DNA from: Betaproteobacteria bacterium
GTDB lineage: Bacteria > Pseudomonadota > Gammaproteobacteria > Burkholderiales > Rhodocyclaceae
Direction of reading: 5' to 3'
DNA: 64,000 nt
Assembly: GCA_009779265.1 (NCBI GenBank)
Contig: WREP01000002.1
Span: forward strand, 62,001-126,000
Below, in pieces: positions 30,598-39,390 of the stretch (positions are counted from its first letter, which is position 1; each line of letters begins with the position of its first letter). The notes below the pieces were generated by a model. The model did not search any database. It saw only the letters and a program-made list of their open reading frames with translations, and was not told where the DNA came from. The translations under genes were made by a program, and so were the position numbers.

Positions 30598-32019
30598 ATG
30601 AAGCGCCGGCTCTGCTGCCTCGCCTGCGGCCTGATCGCCGCGCTGGCCCGCGCCGACCTGCCGACGCCGGTCGCGCAGGCGCTGGCGGCGGCGCAGATTC
30701 CGCCGGCCAGCGTCGCCGTCGTCGTACAGCCGGTCGACGCGCCGACGCCGCTGCTCGAACACAATGCCGGGCAGGCGATGAATCCGGCCTCGGTCACGAA
30801 GCTCCTCACCACCTACGCCGCCCTCGATTTACTCGGCCCGGCCCACGTCTGGCCGACCACGGTGTGGAGCGACGGGGCGCTGGCCAACGGCGCGCTGGCC
30901 GGCAATCTCTATGTCAAGGGCAGCGGCGACCCGCGCTTTGCCATCGAGCATCTCTGGGCGCTGCTGCGCCAGTTGCGCGCCCGCGGCATCGCGCACATAG
31001 CCGGCGACATCGTGCTCGATGCCAGCGCCTTCGCGCCGCTCGATTTCGACCCGGCGGCCTTCGACAACAAGCCGCTGCGTCCCTACAACGTTGGCCCGAG
31101 CGCACTGCTCATCAACTTCCAGAGCCTGCGCTTCACCCTGCAAGCGGCCGGCAGTCAGGTTCGGATCTGGCTGGAAACGCCAAGCGAGGGTCTGCGCCTC
31201 GACAACCGACTGCGCCTGAGCGCCGGCCCCTGCCCCGGCGACTGGAAGGATCGCATCACGCTGCGCCGCCATCCCGAAAACGGCGGTCAACGGCTGGAAA
31301 TCACCGGCAGCTATGCCGCGCAGTGCGGCGAGCGGACGCTCAATCTGGCGCCGCTGCCGCCGGCCGAGCAGAGCGCCGGCCTGATTCGGGCGCTGTGGCG
31401 CGAACTGGGCGGCGAGTTGCGCGGCACGGTGCGTCCCGGCCGCCTGCCGGCGGATGCGACGCTTCTGGCCCGCCACGAATCGCCGCCGCTGGCCGAAATT
31501 GTCCGCGACATCAACAAATTCAGCAGTAATGTCATGGCCCGCCAAGTCTTTCTCAGTCTTGGCGGCGAGGCTGAAGGCGATGATCCGCCGGCCAGCGCCG
31601 AACGCGCCCGCCAGCGCGTCGTCGAATGGCTGGCCAAGCGCCGCCTGTCCTTTCCCGAACTGGTGCTGGATAACGGTTCCGGCCTATCGCGCCGCGAACG
31701 CATCAGCGCCGCCAGCCTCAACCGGCTGCTACTCGACGCCTGGCGCCACCCACTGATGCCGGAATTCATCGCCAGCCTGCCGCTGACCGGCATCGACGGC
31801 ACCATGAAGAAACGCCTGCATGCCAGCGCCGCCGTCGGCCGCGCCCACATCAAGACGGGTTCGCTCGACGGCGTCAAGACCGCCGCCGGCTACGCCCTCG
31901 ACAGCACCGGCCGCGTCGTCGCCGTCACCATGCTGATCAACGATCCGCGCGCCGAAGGCGGCGCGCCGGCCATCGACGCCCTGCTAAGCTGGATCGCCAC
32001 AGGAGTAGACCGCCCGTGA
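30598..32019 (+). CDS. dacB: D-alanyl-D-alanine carboxypeptidase/endopeptidase (PBP4, peptidase S13)
   Basis: Periplasmic peptidoglycan hydrolase. The 473 residues start with a signal peptide ('RRLCCLACGLIAALARAD'). Penicillin-binding motifs are SxxK 'PASVTKLLTTYAAL', SxN 'KFSSNVMARQ' and KTG 'AHIKTGSLDGVKTAAG'. The large insertion between the first two motifs is typical of the S13 family. The ATG at 30598 is preferred over a GTG at 30559 because of GGAG and the signal peptide. The stop overlaps the next start (GTGA). Confidence 0.94.
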   Translation: MKRRLCCLACGLIAALARADLPTPVAQALAAAQIPPASVAVVVQPVDAPTPLLEHNAGQAMNPASVTKLLTTYAALDLLGPAHVWPTTVWSDGALANGALAGNLYVKGSGDPRFAIEHLWALLRQLRARGIAHIAGDIVLDASAFAPLDFDPAAFDNKPLRPYNVGPSALLINFQSLRFTLQAAGSQVRIWLETPSEGLRLDNRLRLSAGPCPGDWKDRITLRRHPENGGQRLEITGSYAAQCGERTLNLAPLPPAEQSAGLIRALWRELGGELRGTVRPGRLPADATLLARHESPPLAEIVRDINKFSSNVMARQVFLSLGGEAEGDDPPASAERARQRVVEWLAKRRLSFPELVLDNGSGLSRRERISAASLNRLLLDAWRHPLMPEFIASLPLTGIDGTMKKRLHASAAVGRAHIKTGSLDGVKTAAGYALDSTGRVVAVTMLINDPRAEGGAPAIDALLSWIATGVDRP

Positions 32020-32717
32020 GCAACATCCTCTTTCCCGGCAAGCACTTCACGGAAGCCGGCCTCAACCGCCAGCACATCTTCGCCCTCGCCGACCTGCCGG
32101 CGCCTCTGCTGGCCGGCCTGTCGCCGTTGGCGGAAGAACGCCGGCTCATCCTGCTCGGCCACGCCGGCCGCCGCTTGTGGGATTGCGTGCAGGCAAGCGG
32201 CATCGGCGGCGAGCACCCGATCGACGACTACACCCGGCAAACCGTCGCCCGCCTCTTCGCCGCGCATCTGCCCGGCCAGCCCTACCGCCTGCTCTACCCG
32301 GGCGCGACGCGGGTCGATCTGCAAGCCCTCGGCAAACTGGCCGGCTGGCACCATGCCTCGCCCTTCATGGTCGGCGTCGATGGCGAATGGGGTCCTTGGT
32401 TCGCCTACCGCGCCCTCATCCTCTGCGCCGCCGAATTGCCGCCGACACCCGCCAGCGCGCGCCCCAACCCCTGCCGCGACTGCCGCGGCCAGCCGTGCAT
32501 CGCCGCCTGCCCGGCCCAGGCCGCCGGCCATCCCTTTAATCTTGAGCCCTGCATCGACGAACGCCTGCGCCCGGACTCGCCCTGCGCCTACGCTTGCCTC
32601 GCCCGCAACGCCTGCCCGGTCGGCGCCGAACATCGCTACAGCGAAGCGCAAATGCGCCACAGCTACGCCCTGTCGCTGCCGACCCTGCGCCGCTGGCGTC
32701 AGGGATCGGCCGCCTAA
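32016..32717 (+). CDS. QueG-like ferredoxin-domain protein
   Basis: A protein of 233 residues. An N-terminal domain resembles the substrate-binding part of epoxyqueuosine-reductase-like proteins ('HPIDDYTRQTVARLFAAHLP'). The C-terminal Cys motifs 'CRDCRGQPCIAACPAQA', 'CAYACLARNACPVGAEHRY' look like a [4Fe-4S] ferredoxin module. It lacks the length of true QueG (about 350-380). The GTG start at 32016 overlaps the dacB stop, with AGGAG upstream. A redox role is likely; the substrate is unknown. Confidence 0.75.
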   Translation: MSNILFPGKHFTEAGLNRQHIFALADLPAPLLAGLSPLAEERRLILLGHAGRRLWDCVQASGIGGEHPIDDYTRQTVARLFAAHLPGQPYRLLYPGATRVDLQALGKLAGWHHASPFMVGVDGEWGPWFAYRALILCAAELPPTPASARPNPCRDCRGQPCIAACPAQAAGHPFNLEPCIDERLRPDSPCAYACLARNACPVGAEHRYSEAQMRHSYALSLPTLRRWRQGSAA

Positions 32718-32771
32718 AGCCAGGCCCGGCGCACGCGCCCGCCACCAATCCAGACGCCGCCCGACATTCCG

Positions 32772-32801
32772 TTGACGCCCATGGCTGCCGGCACTTATAA
32801 T
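32772..32801 (+). promoter_or_regulatory. sigma70 promoter of the tRNA-Lys pair
   Basis: TTGACG (32772-32777), an 18-bp spacer, then a perfect TATAAT (32796-32801), 20 bp before the first tRNA. Confidence 0.8.
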
Positions 32802-32820
32802 GCGCGGCTCTTGTCGGTTC

Positions 32821-32896
32821 GGGTCGGTAGCTCAGTCGGTAGAGCAGCGGACTTTTAATCCGTTGGTCCCGAGTTCGAATCTCGGCCGACCCACCA
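32821..32896 (+). tRNA. tRNA-Lys (TTT)
   Basis: 76 nt including CCA. The acceptor stem GGGTCGG pairs with CCGACCC. The anticodon loop 'ACTTTTAATC' gives TTT. D- and T-loops are canonical ('AGCTCAGTCGGTAGAGC', 'TTCGAAT'). Confidence 0.97.
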
Positions 32897-32906
32897 CCAT
32901 CAAGCG

Positions 32907-32981
32907 GGGCGTTAGCTCAGTTGGTAGAGCAGCGGACTCTTAATCCGTAGGTCCACAGTTCGATCCTGTGACGCCCTACCA
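32907..32981 (+). tRNA. tRNA-Lys (CTT)
   Basis: 75 nt including CCA. The acceptor GGGCGTT pairs with GACGCCC (one T-G pair). The anticodon loop 'ACTCTTAATC' gives CTT. It lies 10 bp after tRNA-Lys(TTT) and is almost identical in the D-arm and anticodon stem, which suggests an old tandem duplication. Confidence 0.96.
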
Positions 32982-32990
32982 GGTTTTAAA

Positions 32991-33024
32991 AAAACGGCCT
33001 CCCACGCGGAGGCCGTTTTCATTT
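32991..33024 (+). terminator. Intrinsic terminator of the tRNA-Lys operon
   Basis: A 12-bp stem AAAACGGCCTCC / GGAGGCCGTTTT with a 5-nt loop, followed by CATTTTT. The A-rich 5' arm makes it able to work in both directions, also ending the convergent ProQ-like gene. Confidence 0.92.
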
Positions 33025-33055
33025 TTCGGGCCGGCAAGCGCCCCTTCGCACGCCC

Positions 33056-33514
33056 TCAGCGGCTTTTGCGACCGAATTTTTCAGCGAGTTGGTTGAGTTT
33101 GGCGGCGCGCACTTCCTCGGCGCGGGCTGCCGCTTCGGCGGCCTTGGTGGCGGCTTGGGCGGCGCGGCGCTGCTCGTTTTGCTTTTTGAAGCGTTCGCGC
33201 AGCAACTCGGCGGCGTGTTGACGGTTTTCGTCGGTCACTTCGCCGGCTGGCGTGCCGTCGAGATTGAGGCGTTGGGCCGCCTTTTCCATCTCCTTCAAAT
33301 AGCGGGTCGAGATGGTATGGCTGCGCAGGGCCAGGCGCAGCGCCTTTTTTTCCAGATCCGGCAGTTGTTCCCGCACCTGTTTGTCGATGCCGATGGCGAG
33401 CGGGTTGTGATTGCGGAATACCTCGTAGCGGCTGTGCAGTTCCTTGAGCAGGGCGCGGGAATCGGGCGGCGTGGTGGCGGGCGGCGTGGCGGCGGGTGTT
33501 TCGGCAGAGGTCAT
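33056..33514 (-). CDS. ProQ/FinO-domain RNA-binding protein
   Basis: A basic protein of 152 residues. The FinO/ProQ core is recognisable in 'LLKELHSRYEVFRNHNPLAI', 'LRLALRSHTISTRYLKEME' and 'RLNLDGTPAGEVTDENRQHA'. The C-terminus is an Ala/Arg/Glu-rich coil ending 'LAEKFGRKSR'. Members bind structured 3' ends of sRNAs and mRNAs. The ATG at 33514 is chosen; a TTG at 33538 would add eight residues without a better ribosome binding site. It does not look like part of an operon. Confidence 0.85.
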   Translation of the reverse strand: MTSAETPAATPPATTPPDSRALLKELHSRYEVFRNHNPLAIGIDKQVREQLPDLEKKALRLALRSHTISTRYLKEMEKAAQRLNLDGTPAGEVTDENRQHAAELLRERFKKQNEQRRAAQAATKAAEAAARAEEVRAAKLNQLAEKFGRKSR

Positions 33515-33565
33515 GATCGGGAAAAACGGGTCTGACAAGGGCGGAAGGGTAGCATGAAGGGCTGC

Positions 33566-34429
33566 TCAAACGCCGTGTTTACGGAACCAGTCGAGCATTC
33601 GCTGCCAGCCATCGGCGGCTTCCTCGGCGCGATAGTTGGGCCGGTAATCGGCATGAAAGGCATGCGGCGCATCGGGGTAGACCTTGATTTGCGACGCCTG
33701 GGCGGCGGCGCTGCCGCTTTGCAGGCGGGCCAGCATGGCCTCCACCGTCTCCAGCGAAATGCCGGCATCGAGGCCACCGTAAAGGCCGAGAACCGGCGCC
33801 TTGAGCTGGCCGGTCAGGTCGCTCGGCTGTTGCGGCGTGACCGGGTTGGCCTCGCCGACCAGCCGCCCGTACCAGGCGACGCCGGCCTTGAGCCGGGGAT
33901 TGTGGGCGGCGTACAACCAGGTGGCGCGGCCGCCCCAGCAGAAGCCGGTGATTCCCAGACGGGCGGGGTCGGCGCCGTTGGCGGCGGCCCAGGCGACACA
34001 GGCGTCGAGGTCGTTCATGACCTGGGCGTCGGGCGTCTTGCTGACGATGGTGGCCAGGATTTCGGGAATGCTCTCGATGCGGCGCGGGTCGCCTTGGCGG
34101 GCAAACAATTCTGGCGCGATGGCGAGGTAGCCGAGCTTGGCCAGGCGGCGGCAGATGTCGCGAATGTATTCGTGGACGGCGAATATTTCCGAAACGACCA
34201 GCAGCACCGGGGGCTTCTCCGCATTGCGCGGCTGGGCGCGGTAGGCAGTCAGTGCGCCATCCTTGGCCGCGATCTGGATCTCGCCAGCAAGAAGGTCGGC
34301 GGCGTCGGTGTGGATCGCCGTCTGCGCCATGACCGGCTGCACGGCCAGAGCAAAGCCAGCGGCCAGAAAATCGCGGCGGTCGAAGCCCCGGGGCGGAAGC
34401 AGGGAATTGAACTGGGCGTCGTCGGACAT
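33566..34429 (-). CDS. Tat-exported dienelactone hydrolase family protein
   Basis: A protein of 287 residues with a twin-arginine leader ('RGFDRRDFLAAGFALAVQPV', cut near 'MAQT'), so the mature enzyme is probably periplasmic. The alpha/beta hydrolase core has nucleophile Cys in 'GITGFCWGGRATWL', an Asp in 'LGLYGGLDAGI' and a His in 'DAPHAFHADY', the dienelactone hydrolase Cys-Asp-His triad. The ATG at 34429 has GGAG upstream. It lies 35 bp downstream of rng on the same strand. Substrate unknown. Confidence 0.9.
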   Translation of the reverse strand: MSDDAQFNSLLPPRGFDRRDFLAAGFALAVQPVMAQTAIHTDAADLLAGEIQIAAKDGALTAYRAQPRNAEKPPVLLVVSEIFAVHEYIRDICRRLAKLGYLAIAPELFARQGDPRRIESIPEILATIVSKTPDAQVMNDLDACVAWAAANGADPARLGITGFCWGGRATWLYAAHNPRLKAGVAWYGRLVGEANPVTPQQPSDLTGQLKAPVLGLYGGLDAGISLETVEAMLARLQSGSAAAQASQIKVYPDAPHAFHADYRPNYRAEEAADGWQRMLDWFRKHGV

Positions 34430-34464
34430 CGTCGTCTCCTGGGAGGGTCGGCGGGCAATCGCGC

Positions 34465-35916
34465 TTACATCAACACGATATCGTACTGCTCCGGCGAGTA
34501 GCTGGCTTCGGATTGCAGCGAGATGGATTTGCCGATGAAATCGGAGAGCATGGCCAGCGACTGCGATTCTTCGTCGAGAAAGAGGTCGACGACGGCCGGG
34601 CCGGCCAGGATGCGGTATTCGCGGGCGTTGAATTGGCGCGCCTCGCGCAGCAGTTCGCGCAGGATTTCGTAGGCGACGGTGCGCGCCGTCTTGACTTCGC
34701 CGCGCCCGTCGCAGGTCGGGCACGGCTCGCACAGCACATGGGCGAGCGATTCGCGGGTGCGTTTGCGGGTCATCTCGACCAGCCCCAACTGGGTGAAGCC
34801 ATTGACGGTCAGGCGCGTGTAGTCGCTGGCCAGCGCCTTGTTGAATTCTTCCAGCACCGCTTTCTTGTGATCCGCGCTGTCCATGTCGATGAAGTCGACG
34901 ATGATGATGCCGCCGAGATTGCGCAGGCGCAGTTGGCGGGCGATGGTGACGGCGGCTTCGAGATTGGTCTTGAAAATGGTGTCGTCGAAATTGCGCAGGC
35001 CGACGAAGCCGCCAGTATTGACGTCGATGGTGGTCATCGCCTCGGTCTGGTCCATGATCAGATAGCCGCCGGATTTAAGCTCGACGCGGCGGGCCAGCGC
35101 CCGCTGGATTTCCTCCTCGACGCCATGCAGATCGAACAGTGGCCGCTGCCCGGTGTAGTGTTCGAGCAGCGGCTGCACCGCTGGCGTGTATTCGGCGGCG
35201 AAGACCTTGAGTTTATGGAAATTTTCCCGCGAATCAATGACGATGCGCGTCGTATCCGGCTTGACGAAATCGCGCAGCACGCGCTGGCTGAGCAGCAGCT
35301 CCCGATACAACTCGCTGGGCGCGGCAAGGGTGCTTGCCTTGTCGCGGATATCGGCCCAGATTTTGCGCAAATAGGCGATATCGGTGATGAATTCCTCGTC
35401 GCTGGCATTCTCGGCCATGGTGCGGACGATGAAACCGCCCTTTTCGTCGGCCGGCAGCAGACGGGCGATGCGCTCGCGCAGCACCTCGCGCTCGGCCCCG
35501 GCCTCGATGCGCTGGGAAACGCCGATGTGCTTTTCCTGCGGCAGATAGACGAGCATCCGCCCGGCGATGGAAATCTGCGTCGACAGCCGCGCCCCCTTGC
35601 TGCCGAGGGGGTCCTTGATGACCTGCACGACCAGGCTCTGCCCTTCCGCCAAGATTTTTTCGATGGGCCGGTCGTCGGCCGTTTCGCGCGGCTGCCAGAT
35701 ATCGGCGACATGCAGAAAGGCGGTGCGCTCCAGGCCGATCTCGACGAAAGCCGACTGCATGCCGGGCAAAATGCGCGCAATGCGCCCGAGATAAACGTTG
35801 CCGACCAGGCCGCGGCTGGCCAGGCGCTCGATGTGCAATTCCTGGACGACGCCCTGGTGCAGCACGGCAACGCGCGTCTCCTGCGGCGTGAAATTGAGCA
35901 GTATCTCTTCACTCAT
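34465..35916 (-). CDS. rng: Ribonuclease G
   Basis: Endoribonuclease that matures the 5' end of 16S rRNA and cuts some mRNAs. The 483 residues carry an N-terminal S1 domain ('GNVYLGRIARILPGMQSAFV'), the DNase I-like catalytic core ('DQTEAMTTIDVNTGGFVGLR', 'GGIIIVDFIDMDSADHKK') with its Mg-binding Asp residues, and the zinc-link 'CEPCPTCDGRG'. The ATG at 35916 gives the normal RNase G N-terminus 'MSEEILLNFTPQETRVA'. RNase E's long C-terminal scaffold is absent. maf and rlmH, frequent neighbours, are not here. Confidence 0.96.
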   Translation of the reverse strand: MSEEILLNFTPQETRVAVLHQGVVQELHIERLASRGLVGNVYLGRIARILPGMQSAFVEIGLERTAFLHVADIWQPRETADDRPIEKILAEGQSLVVQVIKDPLGSKGARLSTQISIAGRMLVYLPQEKHIGVSQRIEAGAEREVLRERIARLLPADEKGGFIVRTMAENASDEEFITDIAYLRKIWADIRDKASTLAAPSELYRELLLSQRVLRDFVKPDTTRIVIDSRENFHKLKVFAAEYTPAVQPLLEHYTGQRPLFDLHGVEEEIQRALARRVELKSGGYLIMDQTEAMTTIDVNTGGFVGLRNFDDTIFKTNLEAAVTIARQLRLRNLGGIIIVDFIDMDSADHKKAVLEEFNKALASDYTRLTVNGFTQLGLVEMTRKRTRESLAHVLCEPCPTCDGRGEVKTARTVAYEILRELLREARQFNAREYRILAGPAVVDLFLDEESQSLAMLSDFIGKSISLQSEASYSPEQYDIVLM

Positions 35917-35940
35917 ACGTTCTACAATCCGTGATTTTTT

Positions 35941-37233
35941 ATGGATTCTACTATGCGCACAGCCCCCGAACTGCTCGCTCCGGCCGGCTCGCTGGAGATG
36001 ATGCGCACCGCCTTCGCCTTCGGCGCCGACGCGGTTTACGCCGGCCAGCCGCGCTACAGTCTGCGCGTGCGCAATAACGAATTCGGCAGCCTGGACATCC
36101 TCGCCCAAGGCATCGCCGAGGCCCGCGCCAGTAGCAAGCGATTTTTCGTCGTCAGCAACATCTTCCCGCGCAATGCCAAGCTCGCCACCTATCTCGCCGA
36201 CATGGCCCCGGTCGTCGCCTTGCGCCCGGACGCGCTGATCCTCTCCGACCCCGGGCTCATCGACCTGGTGCGCGAAACCTGGCCGCAACAGGCGATTCAC
36301 CTTTCCGTGCAGGCCAATACCGTCAACTGGGCGGCCGTGCGCTTCTGGCAAAAACTGGGGGTGCGCCGCGTCATCCTGTCGCGCGAACTGGCGCTCGACG
36401 AAATCGCCGAAATCCGCCAGCGCTGCCCCGATATCGAACTCGAAGTATTCGTCCATGGCGCCTTGTGCATCGCCTATTCCGGCCGCTGCCTGCTCTCCGG
36501 CTACTTCAACCGCCGCGATCCAAACCAGGGCGCCTGCACCAATTCCTGCCGCTGGGATTACAAGCTGCATGCGCCGCAAGGCATGGAGCGCGACAGCGAA
36601 ATCCTGCTCGAAGAGCGGCAGCGCCCCGGCGAACTGATGCCCATCGAGGAGGACGAGCACGGCACCTACATCCTCAACTCCAAGGATCTGCGCGCCATCG
36701 AGCATGTCCGGCGGCTGCTCGCCATCGGCGTCGATACGCTCAAGATCGAGGGCCGCACCAAGAGCCCCTACTACGTCGCCCGCACCTGCCAGGCCTATCG
36801 CCGCGCCATCGACGACGCGGCGGCCGGCCGCCCCTTCGACCCGGCCCTGCTCGGCGCTCTGGAAAATCTCGCCAATCGCGGCTACACCGACGGCTTTTAC
36901 CAGCGCCACCACGACGCCGAATACCAGAACCTCCAGCGCGGCCATTCCGCTTCTGAGCGCGGCCAGTACGTCGGCGACGCCATTGCTTACGACGCGGCGC
37001 GCGGCCTCATGGAAATCGCCGTCAAAAACCGCTTCGCGCGCGGCGACCAACTCGAATGCGTGCATCCCGCCGGCAACCGCCTGTTGACCCCGAAACGCAT
37101 GGAAAATGCCGACGGCCAAGCGGTCGCCATCGCGCCCGGCAGCGGCCACCGCGTCTGGATCGACGCCCCCGCAGCGCTGACTGGCGCTTTCATTGCCCGC
37201 ATCGACGCGCCAACTGAGCCAAAATCACTCTAA
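35941..37233 (+). CDS. trhP: tRNA hydroxylation protein TrhP (YegQ, U32 family)
   Basis: U32 'peptidase' family protein needed, in E. coli, for prephenate-dependent 5-hydroxylation of U34 in some tRNAs. The 430 residues have 'ELLAPAGSLEMMRTAFAFGA', 'VYAGQPRYSLRVRNNEF', the U32 signature 'LEVFVHGALCIAYSGRCLLS' and the [4Fe-4S]-type Cys set near 'GACTNSCRWDYKL'. It is divergent from rng with 24 bp between starts. The start could also be the ATG at 35953. Confidence 0.92.
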   Translation: MDSTMRTAPELLAPAGSLEMMRTAFAFGADAVYAGQPRYSLRVRNNEFGSLDILAQGIAEARASSKRFFVVSNIFPRNAKLATYLADMAPVVALRPDALILSDPGLIDLVRETWPQQAIHLSVQANTVNWAAVRFWQKLGVRRVILSRELALDEIAEIRQRCPDIELEVFVHGALCIAYSGRCLLSGYFNRRDPNQGACTNSCRWDYKLHAPQGMERDSEILLEERQRPGELMPIEEDEHGTYILNSKDLRAIEHVRRLLAIGVDTLKIEGRTKSPYYVARTCQAYRRAIDDAAAGRPFDPALLGALENLANRGYTDGFYQRHHDAEYQNLQRGHSASERGQYVGDAIAYDAARGLMEIAVKNRFARGDQLECVHPAGNRLLTPKRMENADGQAVAIAPGSGHRVWIDAPAALTGAFIARIDAPTEPKSL

Positions 37234-37243
37234 GCCCACCACC

Positions 37244-37372
37244 CATGTCCTCAACCACTCGCCGCTTGCCGCCGTGGCCGTCTCGCTGCTCGCCTGGCTG
37301 GTCAGCAACCTCGCCAGCGCCGCTTTTTACCGCTGGATCGAACGCCCGCTCGCCGGCTGGCGAATGAAGTGA
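37244..37372 (+). pseudogene. Remnant of an acyltransferase-3 (OafA-like) C-terminus
   Basis: Directly after trhP the frame ending at the TGA 37370-37372 reads 'HSPLAAVAVSLLAWLVSNLA' then 'SAAFYRWIERPLAGWRMK'. The 'YRWIERPL' end is characteristic of membrane O-acyltransferases of the acyltransferase-3 family. No plausible start or upstream family sequence exists, because the frame runs back into trhP. Only the last ~40 residues of a lost gene remain. Confidence 0.7.
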
Positions 37373-37393
37373 GCTGGCGCCCGCTCCCGGATT

Positions 37394-38611
37394 TCAAGCC
37401 GTTTCGCCATCGAGAAAGCGTTCGAGCAGGCGGTTGAGAAAGCGCCGGCCCTGAAGTGTCGGCGCGATGCGTTCGGGGCTGAGGTCAAGCAGACCATCGG
37501 CGGCAGCGGCCCGCAGACGGGGCAGGATGCTGGCCAGCGGCAAGCCCGTGCGCAATTCGAACAACGCGGGGGCGAAGCCGTCGCGCAGGCGCAACGCGTT
37601 CATCAGGAACTCGAAGGGCAGATCGGCCACGGCGACCGAGTGTTCATCCTGTAGCGGCTGGCCGGCCAAGGTTTTTTCGAGGTAAGTTGGCGGATGTTTC
37701 CAGCGCATCTGGCGCGGCACGCGGTCGGGCAAGGTCAGCTTGGAATGGGCGCCAGCGCCGATACCCAGATAATCGCCGAATTGCCAGTAATTAAGATTGT
37801 GCCGGCACTGCCGCCCGGGCCGGGCGAAGGCCGAGATTTCGTAATTGTCGTAGCCGGCGGCGGCCAGCCGGGCCTCGATGGCTTCCTGCATGTCGGCGCA
37901 CAGGTCGGCTTCCGGCAAGGGCGGCGGCGCGGCGGCGAAGCGCGTGTTCGGCTCCAGGGTCAACTGGTAGCAGGAGAGATGCGGCGGCGCGAAGGAAAGG
38001 GCCGTATCCACGTCGGCCAGCGCCTGGGCCTGGGTCTGGCCGGGCAGGCCGTACATCAGGTCGAGGTTGAAGTTATCGAAATGCGCGGCGGCGAGCGCGG
38101 CGGCGCGTTTGGCCTCGGCGCTGTCGTGAATGCGGCCAAGCGCTCGCAGGTGCTGGTCATTGAAGCTCTGGATGCCGAGCGACAGGCGATTGACGCCGGC
38201 AGCGCGAAAGCCGGCGAATTTTTCGCTTTCGACGGTGCCGGGATTGGCTTCGAGAGTGATTTCGGCGTCTGGCGCCAGCGGCGTCAGGGCGCGGCAGGCG
38301 GCCAGCAATTCGTCGATGGCCGCCGGGGAAAAGAGGCTGGGCGTGCCGCCGCCGAAGAACACGCTGAGCACGGCCCGCCCCCAGATCAGCGGCAGGGCGG
38401 TTTGCAGGTCGGCGATCAGGGCATCGACATACTGGCGTTCAGGGATGGCCGCCCCAGCGGCGTGCGAATTGAAATCGCAATAAGGGCATTTCTGCACACA
38501 CCAGGGAATATGGATATAGAGCGAGAGCGGCGGCAAGGCGCGGAATTCCAGCGCCTGCCCGGCGCTTGGCGGCGCGGCGGCGGGGATGATGGGAATGGTG
38601 CGGGATGGCAT
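37394..38611 (-). CDS. hemW: HemW, radical SAM haem chaperone
   Basis: Haem-binding radical SAM protein, once annotated as a second coproporphyrinogen III oxidase. The 405 residues have the cluster motif 'HIPWCVQKCPYCDFNSH' (CxxxCxxC), 'VFFGGGTPSLFS', 'ITLEANPGTVESEKF' and the HemW C-terminal domain. The extra Cys of true HemN (CxxxCxxCxC) is absent: Phe follows, as in HemW. The ATG at 38611 is chosen; further upstream lies repeat DNA. It follows rdgB on the same strand. Confidence 0.93.
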   Translation of the reverse strand: MPSRTIPIIPAAAPPSAGQALEFRALPPLSLYIHIPWCVQKCPYCDFNSHAAGAAIPERQYVDALIADLQTALPLIWGRAVLSVFFGGGTPSLFSPAAIDELLAACRALTPLAPDAEITLEANPGTVESEKFAGFRAAGVNRLSLGIQSFNDQHLRALGRIHDSAEAKRAAALAAAHFDNFNLDLMYGLPGQTQAQALADVDTALSFAPPHLSCYQLTLEPNTRFAAAPPPLPEADLCADMQEAIEARLAAAGYDNYEISAFARPGRQCRHNLNYWQFGDYLGIGAGAHSKLTLPDRVPRQMRWKHPPTYLEKTLAGQPLQDEHSVAVADLPFEFLMNALRLRDGFAPALFELRTGLPLASILPRLRAAAADGLLDLSPERIAPTLQGRRFLNRLLERFLDGETA

Positions 38612-38630
38612 GGATTCAAGACTGCATGAA

Positions 38631-38735
38631 ACTGGATTGCTGCGCTCGCAATGACAGGCATTCCACACGTCGTCATGGCGAGGAGCGAGGCGACGAAGCA
38701 ATCCAGAAATGGTGGCGCTTGAACAAAAATCGCTC
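38631..38735. repeat. Dispersed ~100-bp palindromic repeat, copy A
   Basis: Runs from 'ACTGGATTGC' to 'CGCTC' between the hemW start and the rdgB stop. It aligns with the copy at 39391 and with the reverse of 11802-11900. Arms 'TGGATTGCTGCGCTCGC' and 'GAGCGAGGCGACGAAGCAA' pair with gaps. It ends 18 bp downstream of the rdgB stop. Confidence 0.85.
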
Positions 38736-38752
38736 CAAACATACGAAACGGT

Positions 38753-39349
38753 TCAAAGTTCCGGCAGGCGCTCGATCAGCTTCTGCATCGCCTGGCCGCG
38801 GTGCGAGACGCGGTTTTTGGTGGCGGCGTCGAGTTCGGCGGCGGTGCGGTCGAATTCGCGGACGAAAAACAGCGGGTCGTAGCCGAAGCCGTTGTCGCCG
38901 CGCGGCTGGTCGAGGATTTCGCCGTGCCATTCGCCCTCGGCGATGATGGGTTGCGGGTCGTCGGCGTTGCGGCAGAGTACCAGGAGGCTGACGAAATGGG
39001 CGCGGCGGTCGTCGGGCGTGGGGCAAGCGGCGAGGTCGGCGAGCAGTTTTTCGTTATTGCGGGCATCCGCTTTCGGCTCACCGGCATAACGCGCCGAGAG
39101 GACGCCGGGGGCGCCGCCGAGTGCTTTGACGCACAGGCCGGAATCGTCGGCCAGCGCCGGCAGGCCGCTGTATTGTGCGGCATGGCGGGCCTTGGCGAGG
39201 GCGTTTTCGACGAAGGTAGGGTGCGGTTCCTCGGCTTCCGGGATGGCAAGTTGGCCCTGCGGGATGATTTCAAAACCAAGCGGGGCCAGCAGCGCGTCGA
39301 GTTCCCGCATTTTTTTGGCGTTGTTCGAGGCGAGGACAATTTTTTTCAT
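38753..39349 (-). CDS. rdgB: Inosine/xanthosine triphosphate pyrophosphatase (RdgB/HAM1)
   Basis: Removes ITP, dITP and XTP from the nucleotide pool. The 198 residues start 'MKKIVLASNNAKKMRELDAL' and contain 'TFVENALAKARHAAQ', the catalytic 'ALADDSGLCVKALGGAPGV', 'RYAGEPKADARNN' and 'GDNGFGYDPLFF'. All family blocks are present. The gene sits between two direct copies of the dispersed repeat (38631 and 39391), so recombination could delete it. Confidence 0.96.
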   Translation of the reverse strand: MKKIVLASNNAKKMRELDALLAPLGFEIIPQGQLAIPEAEEPHPTFVENALAKARHAAQYSGLPALADDSGLCVKALGGAPGVLSARYAGEPKADARNNEKLLADLAACPTPDDRRAHFVSLLVLCRNADDPQPIIAEGEWHGEILDQPRGDNGFGYDPLFFVREFDRTAAELDAATKNRVSHRGQAMQKLIERLPEL

Positions 39350-39390
39350 GATGGTCGGATCGGGGCGGTTTTGGTTTACGACGGCACGAA

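Noticed and set aside
32016-32717. Calling this gene queG
   Set aside because: It has ferredoxin-like Cys motifs but is much shorter than QueG and lacks its cobalamin-binding N-terminal length.
34465-37149. A single 894-codon leftward frame covering rng and running back through trhP
   Set aside because: The part upstream of 35916 has no RNase G sequence and is antisense to trhP. The family start at 35916 is clear; the extension is a GC-rich open-frame artefact.
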